The notes under the pieces: generated by a model
Databases searched by the model: none
The model's input: the letters and a program-made list of their open reading frames with translations, nothing else
Told to the model about the DNA's origin: nothing
Source of the DNA: Dinoroseobacter sp965279125
Lineage (GTDB): Bacteria; Pseudomonadota; Alphaproteobacteria; Rhodobacterales; Rhodobacteraceae
Reading direction: 5' to 3'
DNA length: 64,000 nt
Assembly (NCBI GenBank): GCA_965279125.1
Contig: CBDIHL010000037.1
Coordinates: 62,001-126,000 of the forward strand
Shown: piece by piece, positions 33,491 to 42,711 of the stretch
Position numbering within the stretch: position 1 is the stretch's first letter
Layout: each line of letters begins with the position of its first letter
Made by a program: the position numbers and the translations under genes

Positions 33491-33879
33491 AACTCAGCTT
33501 CAAGCGCGCTGCGCAGCCGCTTTTCCAGACGCGCCACACGGGCAGCACCGCGCTCCATCTCGGCGCGCATTTGGCGCAGCTCAGTCAGCACTTCGGTCAA
33601 ATTGGCTGGAATAATCACCTCGTCGGAGGGCGCATCCGGCCCGTTTCCGTTGCCTGTCAGCAACCACGACAGCGACACATTCAACAGACCCGCCAGCATC
33701 GATACGCGGTTCGCGCGCGGCTCGGACAGGTCCTCTTCCCAATGGCGCAGCGTCTTAACCTTGATGCCAAGCCGCTTGGCCAAATCGGCCTGTTTCATGC
33801 CCGCCGCTTCGCGCGCCCCTGCAAGTCTGTCGCCAAAAGTGGCACGTTCTTCGCTAAACCAACTGTCTGCGTCGTCCAT
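33487..33879 (-). CDS. XRE-type helix-turn-helix regulator
   Basis: The 130-residue protein has an HTH_3 domain (FGDRLAGAREAAGMKQADLA, then RLGIKVKTLRHWEEDLSEPR) and a C-terminal coiled coil (LRQMRAEMERGAARVARLEKR) that should make dimers. AGGGG lies before the start at 33879 (MDDADSWFSEERA); an in-frame ATG at 33900 is a weaker choice. It forms an operon with sdhE and might regulate it. Confidence 0.87.
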   Translation of the reverse strand: MDDADSWFSEERATFGDRLAGAREAAGMKQADLAKRLGIKVKTLRHWEEDLSEPRANRVSMLAGLLNVSLSWLLTGNGNGPDAPSDEVIIPANLTEVLTELRQMRAEMERGAARVARLEKRLRSALEAEL

Positions 33880-33975
33880 GGGCTGCCCCTTCATTTGCAT
33901 TGCAAAATAGACGTAGTGCAATCCTAGCAAAGGTGCAAACTCAGGACGACGCAAGCGCAGTCGGTTCCGACATGC

Positions 33976-35553
33976 CTAGCCAAATTCGAAGAAGTCGGAA
34001 GTCTCGAAAAAGGTTTGCCAGGTCAGATTATCGTCCACGTTCACGAGAATAGACTCAGTATGATTGTCTTCACCAGGCCGGTGGATCTTGACGACGAAGT
34101 GTTTATCTCCATCGATCATTTTGACCCAACTCCGCAGATCGTCTTTCGACGTCACGCCGGTACTGGCGTCAAACCGGATGGTATCTTGGTTAATATCAAA
34201 GTCATGAATGACATCTAAGAGCAGCGGATCCCATCCAGTTTGGCTATGATTGATCATATCGCCATCTGCGAAGTCAAAAATGTCGGCTCCGTCAGACCCG
34301 TCACTTTGGACAAAGTCGCCCCACATCTCGTCTCGCCCTGCGCCGCCGGACAGAAGATCGTCACCCCCACCTCCCTTGAGCACGTCTGCCATAAGCCCGC
34401 CATAGAGAGAGTCGTCGCCCTGACCCCCGCCAAGAGTGTCCTCGCCATTGTCACCAGTGATGAAGTCATCTCCATCCTCGCCATAGAGTGTGTCATCATT
34501 TGCCCAACCCTTGAGGGTATCATCTCCGATCCCGCCGTAGATCGTGTCATTGCCCGACGCACCAATGAGCGTGTCATCACCGGAATTGCCTTCAATGTAG
34601 TCGTCACCTCCGCCCCCATGGACATAATCGTGACCGCTCCCACCCCAGACATGGTCGTCGCCGCCTTTGGCGTAGATCTTGTCATCGTTCAGGCCCCCCG
34701 CAATTCCTTCGGAAACATTTGTCCCATTGATTGCAAGGTCAACATCGGCTTTTACTTCATCGAGATCATTGTAGACAGGGCGCGTATCGAAGTCTTCCGT
34801 GTACCACAGAGGGACAAAGTTCATCGGGTCGATAAATTGCGCGTCAGGTAGGCTTGCAAGTTCCGCATCCCAATCGCGCACCGCACCGGTATTATTTCCT
34901 CCGACATCATTTCCGTTGGTATTGGGGTCTTTCCGATGCAAGAAGTGACGTTCTTGTTCGTATCCTTTGGGTCCTGTGAATTTAGAGCCCCCCGTCCCAT
35001 CCATATCGACTCGAGCGCCTTCAAGCGCATATAAAATGTGCCCGCCATTCGAATTCTCAATATGGAGCCAAAGCTGAGGGTCGCTGCTATGGTCGTCGAA
35101 CTCACCGTTGAAGCGTACAAGCCGCACCCCACTCGGTAAATCTGTCAAATCCAAGTCAACGCCATCAACTTGGATGGTGTCACGAGATTCGTCAAAATCT
35201 TCAATCCGGCCAACGACAATATTGTCCTTAACATTGTCAACATCTTTAAAATTAAAGGTATCTGCGTAGAGCTCCTGGTTCCAAGCGTTGTAGCCACTAG
35301 CGCTGGGAATGTCCCCACGAGCATGATGCCCTTCCGTAAATGCATGGCTCTCGGTGAACTCAAACACCAGTGTATCATTCCCGGCTCCTGCATACGCATG
35401 ATACTGGGCATTCGAAACGCCAGTCGCTCCCCCGGCCTGTGCTGCCGTAGACGATTTAGTTAACATCGTCATGGTGTCGGCACCTGATGTGCCATCTACG
35501 CTCAAGGGACCAGGGGTATTGGGATCGTTTACGTCAGCATAAATGCTCATCAT
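33976..35553 (-). CDS. RTX calcium-binding protein, secreted
   Basis: This protein of about 525 residues (start at 35553 or the adjacent ATG 35550) has glycine/aspartate nonapeptide RTX repeats between about 285 and 415 (KGGDDHVWGGSGHDYVHGG and further copies), which form calcium-bound beta rolls. The C-terminus (WQTFFETSDFFEFG) looks like a type I secretion signal. No catalytic domain is recognised in the N-terminal 280 residues. No type I exporter is nearby. A CtrA-type box lies upstream. Confidence 0.88.
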   Translation of the reverse strand: MMSIYADVNDPNTPGPLSVDGTSGADTMTMLTKSSTAAQAGGATGVSNAQYHAYAGAGNDTLVFEFTESHAFTEGHHARGDIPSASGYNAWNQELYADTFNFKDVDNVKDNIVVGRIEDFDESRDTIQVDGVDLDLTDLPSGVRLVRFNGEFDDHSSDPQLWLHIENSNGGHILYALEGARVDMDGTGGSKFTGPKGYEQERHFLHRKDPNTNGNDVGGNNTGAVRDWDAELASLPDAQFIDPMNFVPLWYTEDFDTRPVYNDLDEVKADVDLAINGTNVSEGIAGGLNDDKIYAKGGDDHVWGGSGHDYVHGGGGDDYIEGNSGDDTLIGASGNDTIYGGIGDDTLKGWANDDTLYGEDGDDFITGDNGEDTLGGGQGDDSLYGGLMADVLKGGGGDDLLSGGAGRDEMWGDFVQSDGSDGADIFDFADGDMINHSQTGWDPLLLDVIHDFDINQDTIRFDASTGVTSKDDLRSWVKMIDGDKHFVVKIHRPGEDNHTESILVNVDDNLTWQTFFETSDFFEFG

Positions 35554-36049
35554 AAGACCTTTCATTCGACCAAGAAATTCAAACTTAATTGCACTGCTTC
35601 AAATCTTGCGATCAGCACAAGAGCAGCTTATCGTTCACCGATGCAAACCAGCTAGAGCTTAGCTAAACTCCAGTCCACTCACGTATAATTAATGCGCTCG
35701 CAACAAAGAGCAGCAACGGGGTGTGATAATACGCACATCGGAATCTATGAAGTAACCGCGCACTCTGATTTCATCGCCTTCAAAAAAACTAATAATCTTC
35801 ACAAAACGATGTGCGCATTTAAGTCAAAATCTGTCAACTAATTTTAATTATACATCCCTGACTCGCATTCGTTAACTATTTATTAACCTTTCTCAGAAAC
35901 GCCCAATCATGAAATGCCTACGGTTCGTATTTGATTGCATTTTCAATGCATAAAGCCCAAGAGCTGGCCCTCATTGCGTCGAAACACCGCTTGATTGAAA
36001 CGCGCCGTCCCGCTACCCACACGCGACACCCAACAACCGGAGCGACCAA
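35554..36049. other. AT-rich divergent control region
   Basis: The gap between the RTX gene and the divergent aspartate aminotransferase has no gene. It is clearly AT-rich, with poly-A/T stretches around 35785-35860, and contains a CtrA-type box at 35872-35888. Confidence 0.5.
35872..35888 (+). promoter_or_regulatory. CtrA-type box TTAA-N7-TTAACC
   Basis: The sequence TTAACTATTTATTAACC matches the full CtrA consensus of TTAA, seven bases, TTAA. CtrA controls motility, cell cycle and gene transfer agents in alphaproteobacteria. The box is 165 bp before the aminotransferase start and about 320 bp before the RTX start; the RTX gene is the more likely target (inference). Confidence 0.55.
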
Positions 36050-37252
36050 ATGCCCTTCCTGTCCGACAGCCTTGCCCGCGTGAAGCCTTCGCCCACCATC
36101 GCAGTCTCGACCAAGGCGCGCGAGTTGAAGGCCGCGGGGCGCGACGTGATTGGTTTGGGCGCTGGCGAGCCCGACTTTGATACGCCCGAAAACATCAAAG
36201 ACGCCGCGATCGCCGCAATCAATGCGGGCGACACCAAGTACACGGCTCCAGATGGCACACCGACGCTGAAGCAAGCAATTTGCGACAAATTCAAGCGCGA
36301 CAATGGCCTTGAGTACACGCCTGCGCAGATCACCGTGGGCACGGGTGGCAAGCAGGTCTTGATCAACGCGCTGATGGCGACGCTGAACCCCGGCGACGAG
36401 GTGGTGATCCCGGCGCCCTATTGGGTCAGCTACCCCGACATGGTGCTGCTGGCAGGCGGCGAGCCGGTCATCGCGATGGCGACGGAAGCGAATGCTTATA
36501 AGCTGACGCCCGAGGCGCTTGAGGCCGCGATCACGCCGAAGACCAAGTGGTTCATCTTCAACTCGCCGTCGAACCCGACGGGCGCAGGCTATACCCGCGA
36601 CGAGCTGAAAGCGCTGACGGATGTCTTGATGCGCCACCCCCATGTCTGGGTGATGACCGACGATATGTACGAGCACCTCGTTTACGATGATTTCGAGTTC
36701 TGCACCCCCGCCGAGGTGGAGCCTGCCCTCTATGACCGCACCCTGACCTGCAACGGTGTGTCCAAAGCCTACGCGATGACCGGCTGGCGCATTGGCTATG
36801 CGGGTGGTCCGGTCGAGTTGATCAAGGCGATGGGCAAGATCCAGTCGCAGACGACGTCGAACCCGTGCTCGATCAGCCAGGCGGCGGCGGTCGAGGCCCT
36901 GAACGGCACCCAAGACTTCATCCCAGTCAATAACGAGACCTTCAAGCGCCGCCGCAATCTCGTGGTGGACATGCTGAATGCGGCCGAAGGCATCACCTGC
37001 CCAACCCCCGAAGGTGCGTTCTATGTCTATCCAAGCGTGGCAGGCTGCATTGGAAAGACCTCCGAAGGCGGAACCTTGATCGAGAATGATGAAGTTTTCG
37101 CAACCGCACTGCTGGAGGAAAAAGGCGTGGCGGTGGTGTTCGGGGCCGCGTTCGGGCTCAGCCCGTGCTTTCGGGTCAGCTACGCCACAAGCGACGAGGC
37201 GCTGGTCGAGGCGTGCACGCGCATCCAAGCGTTTTGCAAGGGCCTCGTGTGA
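36050..37252 (+). CDS. Aspartate aminotransferase (class I/II)
   Basis: The 400-residue PLP enzyme moves the amino group of aspartate to 2-oxoglutarate. Marks are the IGLGAGEPDFDTPENI opening, NSPSNPTGAGY, and the PLP lysine in NGVSKAYAMTGWRIGYAGG at about residues 229-247. GGAG lies seven bases before the start. It is of the Ib type common in alphaproteobacteria (AatA/AspC), which may also accept aromatic or prephenate substrates. Confidence 0.93.
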   Translation: MPFLSDSLARVKPSPTIAVSTKARELKAAGRDVIGLGAGEPDFDTPENIKDAAIAAINAGDTKYTAPDGTPTLKQAICDKFKRDNGLEYTPAQITVGTGGKQVLINALMATLNPGDEVVIPAPYWVSYPDMVLLAGGEPVIAMATEANAYKLTPEALEAAITPKTKWFIFNSPSNPTGAGYTRDELKALTDVLMRHPHVWVMTDDMYEHLVYDDFEFCTPAEVEPALYDRTLTCNGVSKAYAMTGWRIGYAGGPVELIKAMGKIQSQTTSNPCSISQAAAVEALNGTQDFIPVNNETFKRRRNLVVDMLNAAEGITCPTPEGAFYVYPSVAGCIGKTSEGGTLIENDEVFATALLEEKGVAVVFGAAFGLSPCFRVSYATSDEALVEACTRIQAFCKGLV

Positions 37253-37294
37253 GGCCCGACGCTTAGCTTAGATCCGAAGGGTCGAGACGAAACC

Positions 37295-38038
37295 ATGGAC
37301 CTTCTGTTGATCCTCACCGCCGCCTTTGGGGCCGGGGTGCTGAACACGATCGCCGGGGGCGGGACGTTTTTGACCTTTCCAGCGCTCGTCTTTATCGGCG
37401 TGCCACCTGTTGTGGCCAACGCGACCAGCGCTGTGGCGGTGTTTCCCGGATACCTCGCCGGAGCGTTTGGGTTTCGGGACGAGCTGGGCCGCTTCAGCAA
37501 AGCCGAGCTTATCCGGCTGGTGCTGATCACCTTTGCCGGTGGGCTGATCGGGTCGCTGTTGTTGCTGGTCTCGTCAAATGAGGCGTTCACGCTCGTCGTG
37601 CCGTTCCTCTTGCTGGCCGCAACGCTGGCGTTTTTGTTTGGCGACCGGATCCGGGCCTGGGCTGCGATCCGGGCCCGAACTATCACCCCTCAGGGTGCCA
37701 TCGGGTTGCTGCTGGTCAGCATCTATGGCGGCTATTTCAACGGCGGTTTGGGTATCGTGCTGCTGGCCTTGTTTGCGCTTTGGGGCATGTCGAACATCCA
37801 TGCGATGAACGGCTTGAAGAACGGGCTATCCTTCGCGTTGTCGGTCATTTCCGTTGTGGTCTTCGCGGTCGGCGGCTTGGTCGAATGGCGCTATGCGCTT
37901 GCCATGATGGTCGCCGCAATCATCGGGGGCTATGCGGGTGCACCCATCGCGCGCCTGATGCCGAAATCCGCGGTGCGCCTGCTGATTGCCAGCGTCGGGT
38001 TCACCATGAGTGCTGTGTTCTTCGCCCGCCTGCTCTAA
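37295..38038 (+). CDS. TauE/SafE family membrane protein
   Basis: The 247-residue protein has about seven to eight membrane segments with the family opening ILTAAFGAGVLNTIAGGGTFL and the central ISIYGGYFNGGLGIVLLAL-like repeat (SIYGGYFNGGLGIVLLALFA). Members export sulfite or sulfoacetate or take up other anions; the substrate here is unknown. 42 bp after the aminotransferase, same strand. Confidence 0.9.
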   Translation: MDLLLILTAAFGAGVLNTIAGGGTFLTFPALVFIGVPPVVANATSAVAVFPGYLAGAFGFRDELGRFSKAELIRLVLITFAGGLIGSLLLLVSSNEAFTLVVPFLLLAATLAFLFGDRIRAWAAIRARTITPQGAIGLLLVSIYGGYFNGGLGIVLLALFALWGMSNIHAMNGLKNGLSFALSVISVVVFAVGGLVEWRYALAMMVAAIIGGYAGAPIARLMPKSAVRLLIASVGFTMSAVFFARLL

Positions 38039-38150
38039 TGACACCTATCGGCGCGGGACAATGTCGCAATCCTTAGATCCTTCCCCTTTCGCGGCCATGC
38101 TGGCTCGGCTAGGTTGTTGAAAGTGACCTGATATAACGAGGATTTGCCCC

Positions 38151-38552
38151 ATGGCTGTTGATCTCCCTGAGCTATTCTACCGGATCAAGGACAACGGGGC
38201 GACGGTGTTTCGGGTGGATCCGGAAAATCGACAAAAGCGGATCGAACTGGACCAGATCGCCAACGTCAACATCCGCAATGGCGATGTGAAGGTGCAGGGC
38301 AAGGCCGAGGTCACGGATGCGGAAATGGCAGCGATGCAAGCCTGGCTGGCCGAGCGTCAAGCGCTTCAAGCCACGCGTGACATGGACGATATTCACCGCG
38401 CGATTGACCAGATGAACCAGACCGCCCATTGGGCGCAATCCAAGGCGACGCCTGAGCAATTGGAAGAGGTCACCGACCGGATGCTTCTGGCGATGTATGA
38501 TCTGCGTCAGGTTCTGGTGCGCAAGAAAGCCGACCGCATGAACGGGCGATAG
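38151..38552 (+). CDS. Conserved hypothetical protein
   Basis: The 133-residue protein (start MAVDLPELFYRIKDNGATVF) looks soluble. The first 55 residues are strand-rich (TVFRVDPENRQKRIELDQIA), and the rest is helical and charged, ending in a likely coiled coil. It reads like a protein conserved in this family of bacteria but I recognise no domain. A GAGTATTTTT motif follows its stop by ten bases. Confidence 0.75.
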   Translation: MAVDLPELFYRIKDNGATVFRVDPENRQKRIELDQIANVNIRNGDVKVQGKAEVTDAEMAAMQAWLAERQALQATRDMDDIHRAIDQMNQTAHWAQSKATPEQLEEVTDRMLLAMYDLRQVLVRKKADRMNGR

Positions 38553-38562
38553 CTCGGTTTTT

Positions 38563-38589
38563 GAGTATTTTTGGCAAGAAAAAGAGGGG
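38563..38589 (+). terminator. GAGTATTTTTGGCAAGAA motif after the 38151 gene
   Basis: The motif begins ten bases after the stop codon, in sense. It is identical over its full length, GAGTATTTTTGGCAAGAAAAAGAGGGGCG, to the minus-strand copy at 23761-23786 where both can be compared. The convergent MATE gene ends just after it. Confidence 0.5.
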
Positions 38590-38598
38590 CGCTGCGGT

Positions 38599-39960
38599 CT
38601 AGCCCATATGCCGCATCCAAAGCCGCTGCCGCCAGAACCGCACCATCAGCAAGACCGCGGCGACCGCAAGACCCAGCACCAGCCCCATCCAGACCCCGAC
38701 AGCCCCCCATCCCAGCACGAACCCGAACACATAGCTGGATGGTGCGCCCACCGCCCAATAGCTGAACGCCGCCATCACCATCGGCACGCGGGTATCCTGA
38801 ACACCGCGCAAGAGCCCGAGTGCCACCACCTGCATTCCATCGGCCAATTGAAACAGCGCCGCCATCGCCAGCATCGACACACCCACCGCAATCACCGCCG
38901 CGCGTTTGGGGTCGTCCGGGTTTGTGAACACACCCAAAAGCGGCTCGGGGAGACCAAGAAAGGCCACCACCGTCAGGGCGATCACGCATAAAGACAGACC
39001 CGTCACAACCAAGCCACCGCGCACCATATTGCCCGCATCGCGCTTGCCCAACGCATAGCCCGCGCGCACGGTCGCGACTTGGCTGAGACCGATATGGGCA
39101 TTGAAGGTCAGGGATGCGATTTGTAGGGCGATCCCATGCGCGGCAAGCTCGACCGTACCGATCCAGCCGATCATCAAGGCGGTGGCTGAAAACAGCCCGG
39201 CCTCCGCCAGAAGCTGCATCCCGATGGGCGAGCCGAGGCGAAATACCCGGCCGAACGCCTCCCAATCGGGGCGCCAGAACCGTGCGAAAATCTCGTGCTC
39301 GGGCAACACAATCAGCGCGTAGATCGCCAATGCGACGAACATCGCGCTGTGCAGGACCAGCGATGCAATCGCGGCCCCCTGCACGCCCAACTCGGGAAAG
39401 CCCCAATTGCCAAAGATCAACAGCCAGTTCATCCCGGCATTGCCGATGGCCCCGACAACTGTGACCCACAACACCACTTGCGCGCGGTCCAGAGCGGCGA
39501 GGTAGCTTTTGAGCACCATCACCAGCAAGCCCGGTATCATCCCGAACCCGGCAATCACCATGTAGTCGCTGGCCAGTTTGGCGATCTGCGGCTTCTGACC
39601 GAGCGCCAGCAGGATGCTTTCGGAGAACCAGAAGAACGGATAAATCAACGCCCCGAACAGGATCGACAACCAAAGCCCCATCCGGGTGACGCGCCGGATT
39701 TGTGCCTCGTCGCCCGAGCTTGCGGCAGCGGCCACCATCGGCATCACCGCCAGCGCAATGCCCGATCCGACCATAAACAATGTCGAGAACAAGCCTGCGC
39801 CAAGGCCGCCTGCCGCCAGCGCCTCGACCCCATACCAGCCCAGCATCAGCGTATCGACCACCTGCACCATACCTTGCGCAAGATGGCTGCCGACAAGCGG
39901 CACACCTAGCCAAATCGCGGCGCGCGCATGGGTGGGGTAGGATTGAAGCGGGGCGGTCAT
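38599..39960 (-). CDS. MATE family multidrug efflux protein
   Basis: The 453-residue protein has 12 membrane segments and the MATE/NorM pattern (LAQGMVQVVDTLMLGWYGVEA, VLKSYLAALDRAQVVLWVT). Such pumps export cationic drugs or dyes using Na+ or H+. No regulator gene is adjacent. Convergent with the upstream hypothetical. Confidence 0.92.
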   Translation of the reverse strand: MTAPLQSYPTHARAAIWLGVPLVGSHLAQGMVQVVDTLMLGWYGVEALAAGGLGAGLFSTLFMVGSGIALAVMPMVAAAASSGDEAQIRRVTRMGLWLSILFGALIYPFFWFSESILLALGQKPQIAKLASDYMVIAGFGMIPGLLVMVLKSYLAALDRAQVVLWVTVVGAIGNAGMNWLLIFGNWGFPELGVQGAAIASLVLHSAMFVALAIYALIVLPEHEIFARFWRPDWEAFGRVFRLGSPIGMQLLAEAGLFSATALMIGWIGTVELAAHGIALQIASLTFNAHIGLSQVATVRAGYALGKRDAGNMVRGGLVVTGLSLCVIALTVVAFLGLPEPLLGVFTNPDDPKRAAVIAVGVSMLAMAALFQLADGMQVVALGLLRGVQDTRVPMVMAAFSYWAVGAPSSYVFGFVLGWGAVGVWMGLVLGLAVAAVLLMVRFWRQRLWMRHMG

Positions 39961-40008
39961 GGTTTGGCTTTAGGGCGCGGGCGCGGCGGGGGCAATCGCG
40001 TTTAGGCG

Positions 40009-40929
40009 CTAGAGCAGGCGCAGGAGCAGCCCCGTTGCGATGAGGACCACAAGCATCCCCGCCGCGATCTCAATCAGGCTGGCAAAGCGCGCCGCCGCCC
40101 GCCCGTCTCCAATGCTGCGCGCGAGGCTTTCGCGAAACAGCACGGCCCCGCCGGCTACCGCCAAAGTGACCGAGGCTGTGCCAAGGGCCATGGCAAACGT
40201 GCCGGCAATCGCGGCCCCATGCAGCCCCATCCCCCAGCCGAGGATCAGCAGAAAGAGCGCGCCGGTGCAGGGCCGAATGCCAATGGCGGCGATCAGCGCA
40301 AGGCTCGCGCGCCAGGAGGTGGCTTTGGCGACCTCCGCCGGGTCGGGGCCGTGGGCATGGCCGCAGGTGGAACACGCATGATCGTCACCGGAATGGGCGT
40401 GGTCATAGGGGGGATGCGCGTGGGCAGGCTGTGCGATCAGGCGGCGTATCCCGCGCCCTGTAAGCCAAAGCCCGACCAGCGCAATGGCCACAAGGCTCGC
40501 CGGAGCCAACCAGAAATCTCCCGCATCGGTCATTTGCGTGCGCGTCAAGCCCAGCACCCAGACCCCTGCGGCCACCAGCGCAATCGCAGTGATCGCCTGC
40601 ATAAACGAGCCTGCAAGTGCGATGATCGACAACCGTGTCAGCGGCACTTTCTCGGCCACACCATACCCGCCCACGAGGATCTTGCCATGTCCCGGCCCGA
40701 CCGCATGGAAAAAGCCATAGGCAAAACAGACCGACAAAAGCGCCGTCAAAGCCGCAGGATCTCCAGCCCGAAGCGCGCGCAAGGCCCGCGCCATCGCGTT
40801 TTGCACCTCGCGCTGCGCCCCTGCCGCCCAGCGCGCCAAGTCATCCATTCCGCCCAGCCACAGCCACGCCCCAAGCCCCACCAGCGCCGCGACGGTGCCA
40901 ATCGAAACGACGCGCATCAGGGGCCGCAT
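40009..40929 (-). CDS. NicO/RcnA-like nickel/cobalt transporter
   Basis: The 306-residue membrane protein has the NiCoT-type signature GFFHAVGPGHGKILVGGYG near residue 72 and a histidine-rich loop (HAHPPYDHAHSGDDHACSTC, then GHAHG) between segments, which fits metal handling. IGIRPCTGALFLLILGWGMG marks the second half. The start overlaps the end of the DUF1007 gene by 13 bases, so they form an operon for Ni, Co or Zn. Confidence 0.9.
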   Translation of the reverse strand: MRPLMRVVSIGTVAALVGLGAWLWLGGMDDLARWAAGAQREVQNAMARALRALRAGDPAALTALLSVCFAYGFFHAVGPGHGKILVGGYGVAEKVPLTRLSIIALAGSFMQAITAIALVAAGVWVLGLTRTQMTDAGDFWLAPASLVAIALVGLWLTGRGIRRLIAQPAHAHPPYDHAHSGDDHACSTCGHAHGPDPAEVAKATSWRASLALIAAIGIRPCTGALFLLILGWGMGLHGAAIAGTFAMALGTASVTLAVAGGAVLFRESLARSIGDGRAAARFASLIEIAAGMLVVLIATGLLLRLL

Positions 40930-41573
40930 ATCAAGCGCACTTCATCCGCAAAGGCTTCGCCCACGGCTGGAAAATCCAGCTCGACATCCGCGCCCTTGGC
41001 TTCGGCCTCGTCCAATTTGGCTTGCAAGTAAGCATAGGCGGTGTCTGTGTCGAACGCGACGGCTTCGGCCTCGCAATCGGCGGTGCCTTGGACCAATTGC
41101 GTCGGCAACGCGGTGTAGGCGGTATAGAAACTGGGATCATAAAGCCGCATCACCACCTCGGCATCGCGCGGATCAATCGCTTGGTCAAACGCGCGCACAT
41201 GGGTGGTAATGATCTTGCCGTCCTCAAAAGCCGCCGACCATTCCACGGGACGCGACAGCGCAATCGGCTGCTCGCCCGCGAACCCGCGTGTGTCGCCCGC
41301 AAAGCCTTCGTCCCAGTTCATGTCAAAGCCGGACAGTGCCTCGATCTCGGCGGGCGTCAGGATGCCGTCATAGTCGGGATCAAGCCCAAGCTCTTCGGTG
41401 ATCAGCAGCGAGTATAGCTCGTCATACGCCCAGATGATCCGCACTGCGGCGAGGTCTTCGGCCTCGTTGAACAAAAACTGCACCGAGGTATCGACAAAGA
41501 TATGCGGATGCGCCCGCGCCGGAGCGGTGGCGAGGCCCAGAACAACGGCGACGGTGAAGGCAATCAATCGCAT
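40917..41573 (-). CDS. DUF1007 exported metal-operon protein
   Basis: The 218-residue protein has a signal peptide (MRLIAFTVAVVLGLATAPARA) and a mature start HPHIFVDTSVQFLFNEAEDL that is typical of DUF1007. The HPH at the mature N-terminus would be a good metal site. The family nearly always sits next to NicO-type transporters, as here, and is thought to bind metal in the periplasm. Confidence 0.9.
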   Translation of the reverse strand: MRLIAFTVAVVLGLATAPARAHPHIFVDTSVQFLFNEAEDLAAVRIIWAYDELYSLLITEELGLDPDYDGILTPAEIEALSGFDMNWDEGFAGDTRGFAGEQPIALSRPVEWSAAFEDGKIITTHVRAFDQAIDPRDAEVVMRLYDPSFYTAYTALPTQLVQGTADCEAEAVAFDTDTAYAYLQAKLDEAEAKGADVELDFPAVGEAFADEVRLICGP

Positions 41574-41682
41574 AGCGCGAAACTATGCAGCGCCGGTCTG
41601 ATCGGCAAGATGCGTTGAGGCGCGTCCGCGAAATCAAGTCATGTCACGTGGAGCCTTGGCCCTCGCTTTGACGGGTTGCGCG

Positions 41683-42621
41683 CTACCCCCGCCCCTTACG
41701 CAGCTCAGGATGCATCGACGTCGCAAACGTATCTGACCCATGCTCGACCATGTGGCTGGCATGGCCGACAATCAGCGGATCGGCGGGCATGGCGACGGAC
41801 AGGTCCTTGTCGGGATAGTCCAGTGTCGACAAAAAGTGCTTCATGCAATTCAGCCGCGCGCGCTTCTTGTCGTTGGACTTGATGATCGTCCATGGCGCAT
41901 CGGCGGTGTCAGTGTAGAAAAACATCGCCTCCTTGGCCTCGGTATAATCGTCCCATTTATCCAAGCTCGCCTTATCAATCGGCGACAGTTTCCAGCGCTT
42001 CAAGGGATCCGTGGCGCGACTGTCGAAGCGGCGCTTCTGCTCGTCTTGGGTCACGGAGAACCAGTATTTGTACAACTTGACGCCCGCGCGGGTCAGCATC
42101 CGCTCGAATTCAGGGGTTTGGCGCATGAACTCAAGGTATTCGGTCGGCTCGCAGAACCCCATGACCCGCTCGACGCCTGCGCGATTGTACCAGGAGCGGT
42201 CGTAAAACACCATTTCGCCGCTTGTCGGCAAATGGCGCACATAGCGTTGGTAATACCACTGACCGCGCTCTTCATCGGTGGGCTTGTTCAGCGCCACGAC
42301 GCGCGCCAGACGCGGGTTGAGGTGTTCGGTAAACCGCTTGATCGTGCCGCCCTTGCCCGCCGCATCCCGGCCCTCAAAGAGCATGACAAATTTCTGCCCC
42401 GTGTCCTGCGCCCAGTGCTGCACTTTCAGCAACTCCGCTTGCAGCGCCGCTTTTTCCTTTTCATAGGCGGGACGCGCGAGTTTACGGGTATAGGGGTATT
42501 TGCCCGCCTCGAACCGCCGAAGTGCGGCGGCTGCCTGATCTATAGGGCGCTTGATCGGGGCAGTCTCACGGTCTTCTTCGGGCAGGACAGCAGGTTCAGC
42601 GTGAGGTTCGGTCAGCGACAT
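41683..42621 (-). CDS. ppk2: Polyphosphate kinase 2
   Basis: The 312-residue PPK2 phosphorylates nucleotides with polyphosphate. Walker A FEGRDAAGKGGTIKRFTEHL is at about residues 80-100, Walker B is VFYDRSWYNRAGVERVMGF, and the lid motif KRRFDSRATDPLKRWKLSP follows. One-domain length fits class I PPK2, which phosphorylates nucleoside diphosphates. The start at 42621 (MSLTEPHAEPAVL) is preferred over the longer frame to 42663. Confidence 0.94.
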   Translation of the reverse strand: MSLTEPHAEPAVLPEEDRETAPIKRPIDQAAAALRRFEAGKYPYTRKLARPAYEKEKAALQAELLKVQHWAQDTGQKFVMLFEGRDAAGKGGTIKRFTEHLNPRLARVVALNKPTDEERGQWYYQRYVRHLPTSGEMVFYDRSWYNRAGVERVMGFCEPTEYLEFMRQTPEFERMLTRAGVKLYKYWFSVTQDEQKRRFDSRATDPLKRWKLSPIDKASLDKWDDYTEAKEAMFFYTDTADAPWTIIKSNDKKRARLNCMKHFLSTLDYPDKDLSVAMPADPLIVGHASHMVEHGSDTFATSMHPELRKGRG

Positions 42622-42711
42622 GGGGCAGCTCCTTATCTGGCGGGTGCCCCATGATCGCGTCACGGCTCAAAGCAGTCTTTGAGATATGTCAATTCGCACC
42701 CCGAAAGCGGG

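Noticed and set aside
35918..37228. Long 436-codon minus-strand frame over the aminotransferase
   Set aside because: It is the antisense shadow of a fully recognisable aspartate aminotransferase and carries no family motif.
38507..39913. Minus-strand 468-codon frame over the MATE gene
   Set aside because: It overlaps the MATE gene in another frame and has no hydrophobic segment pattern.
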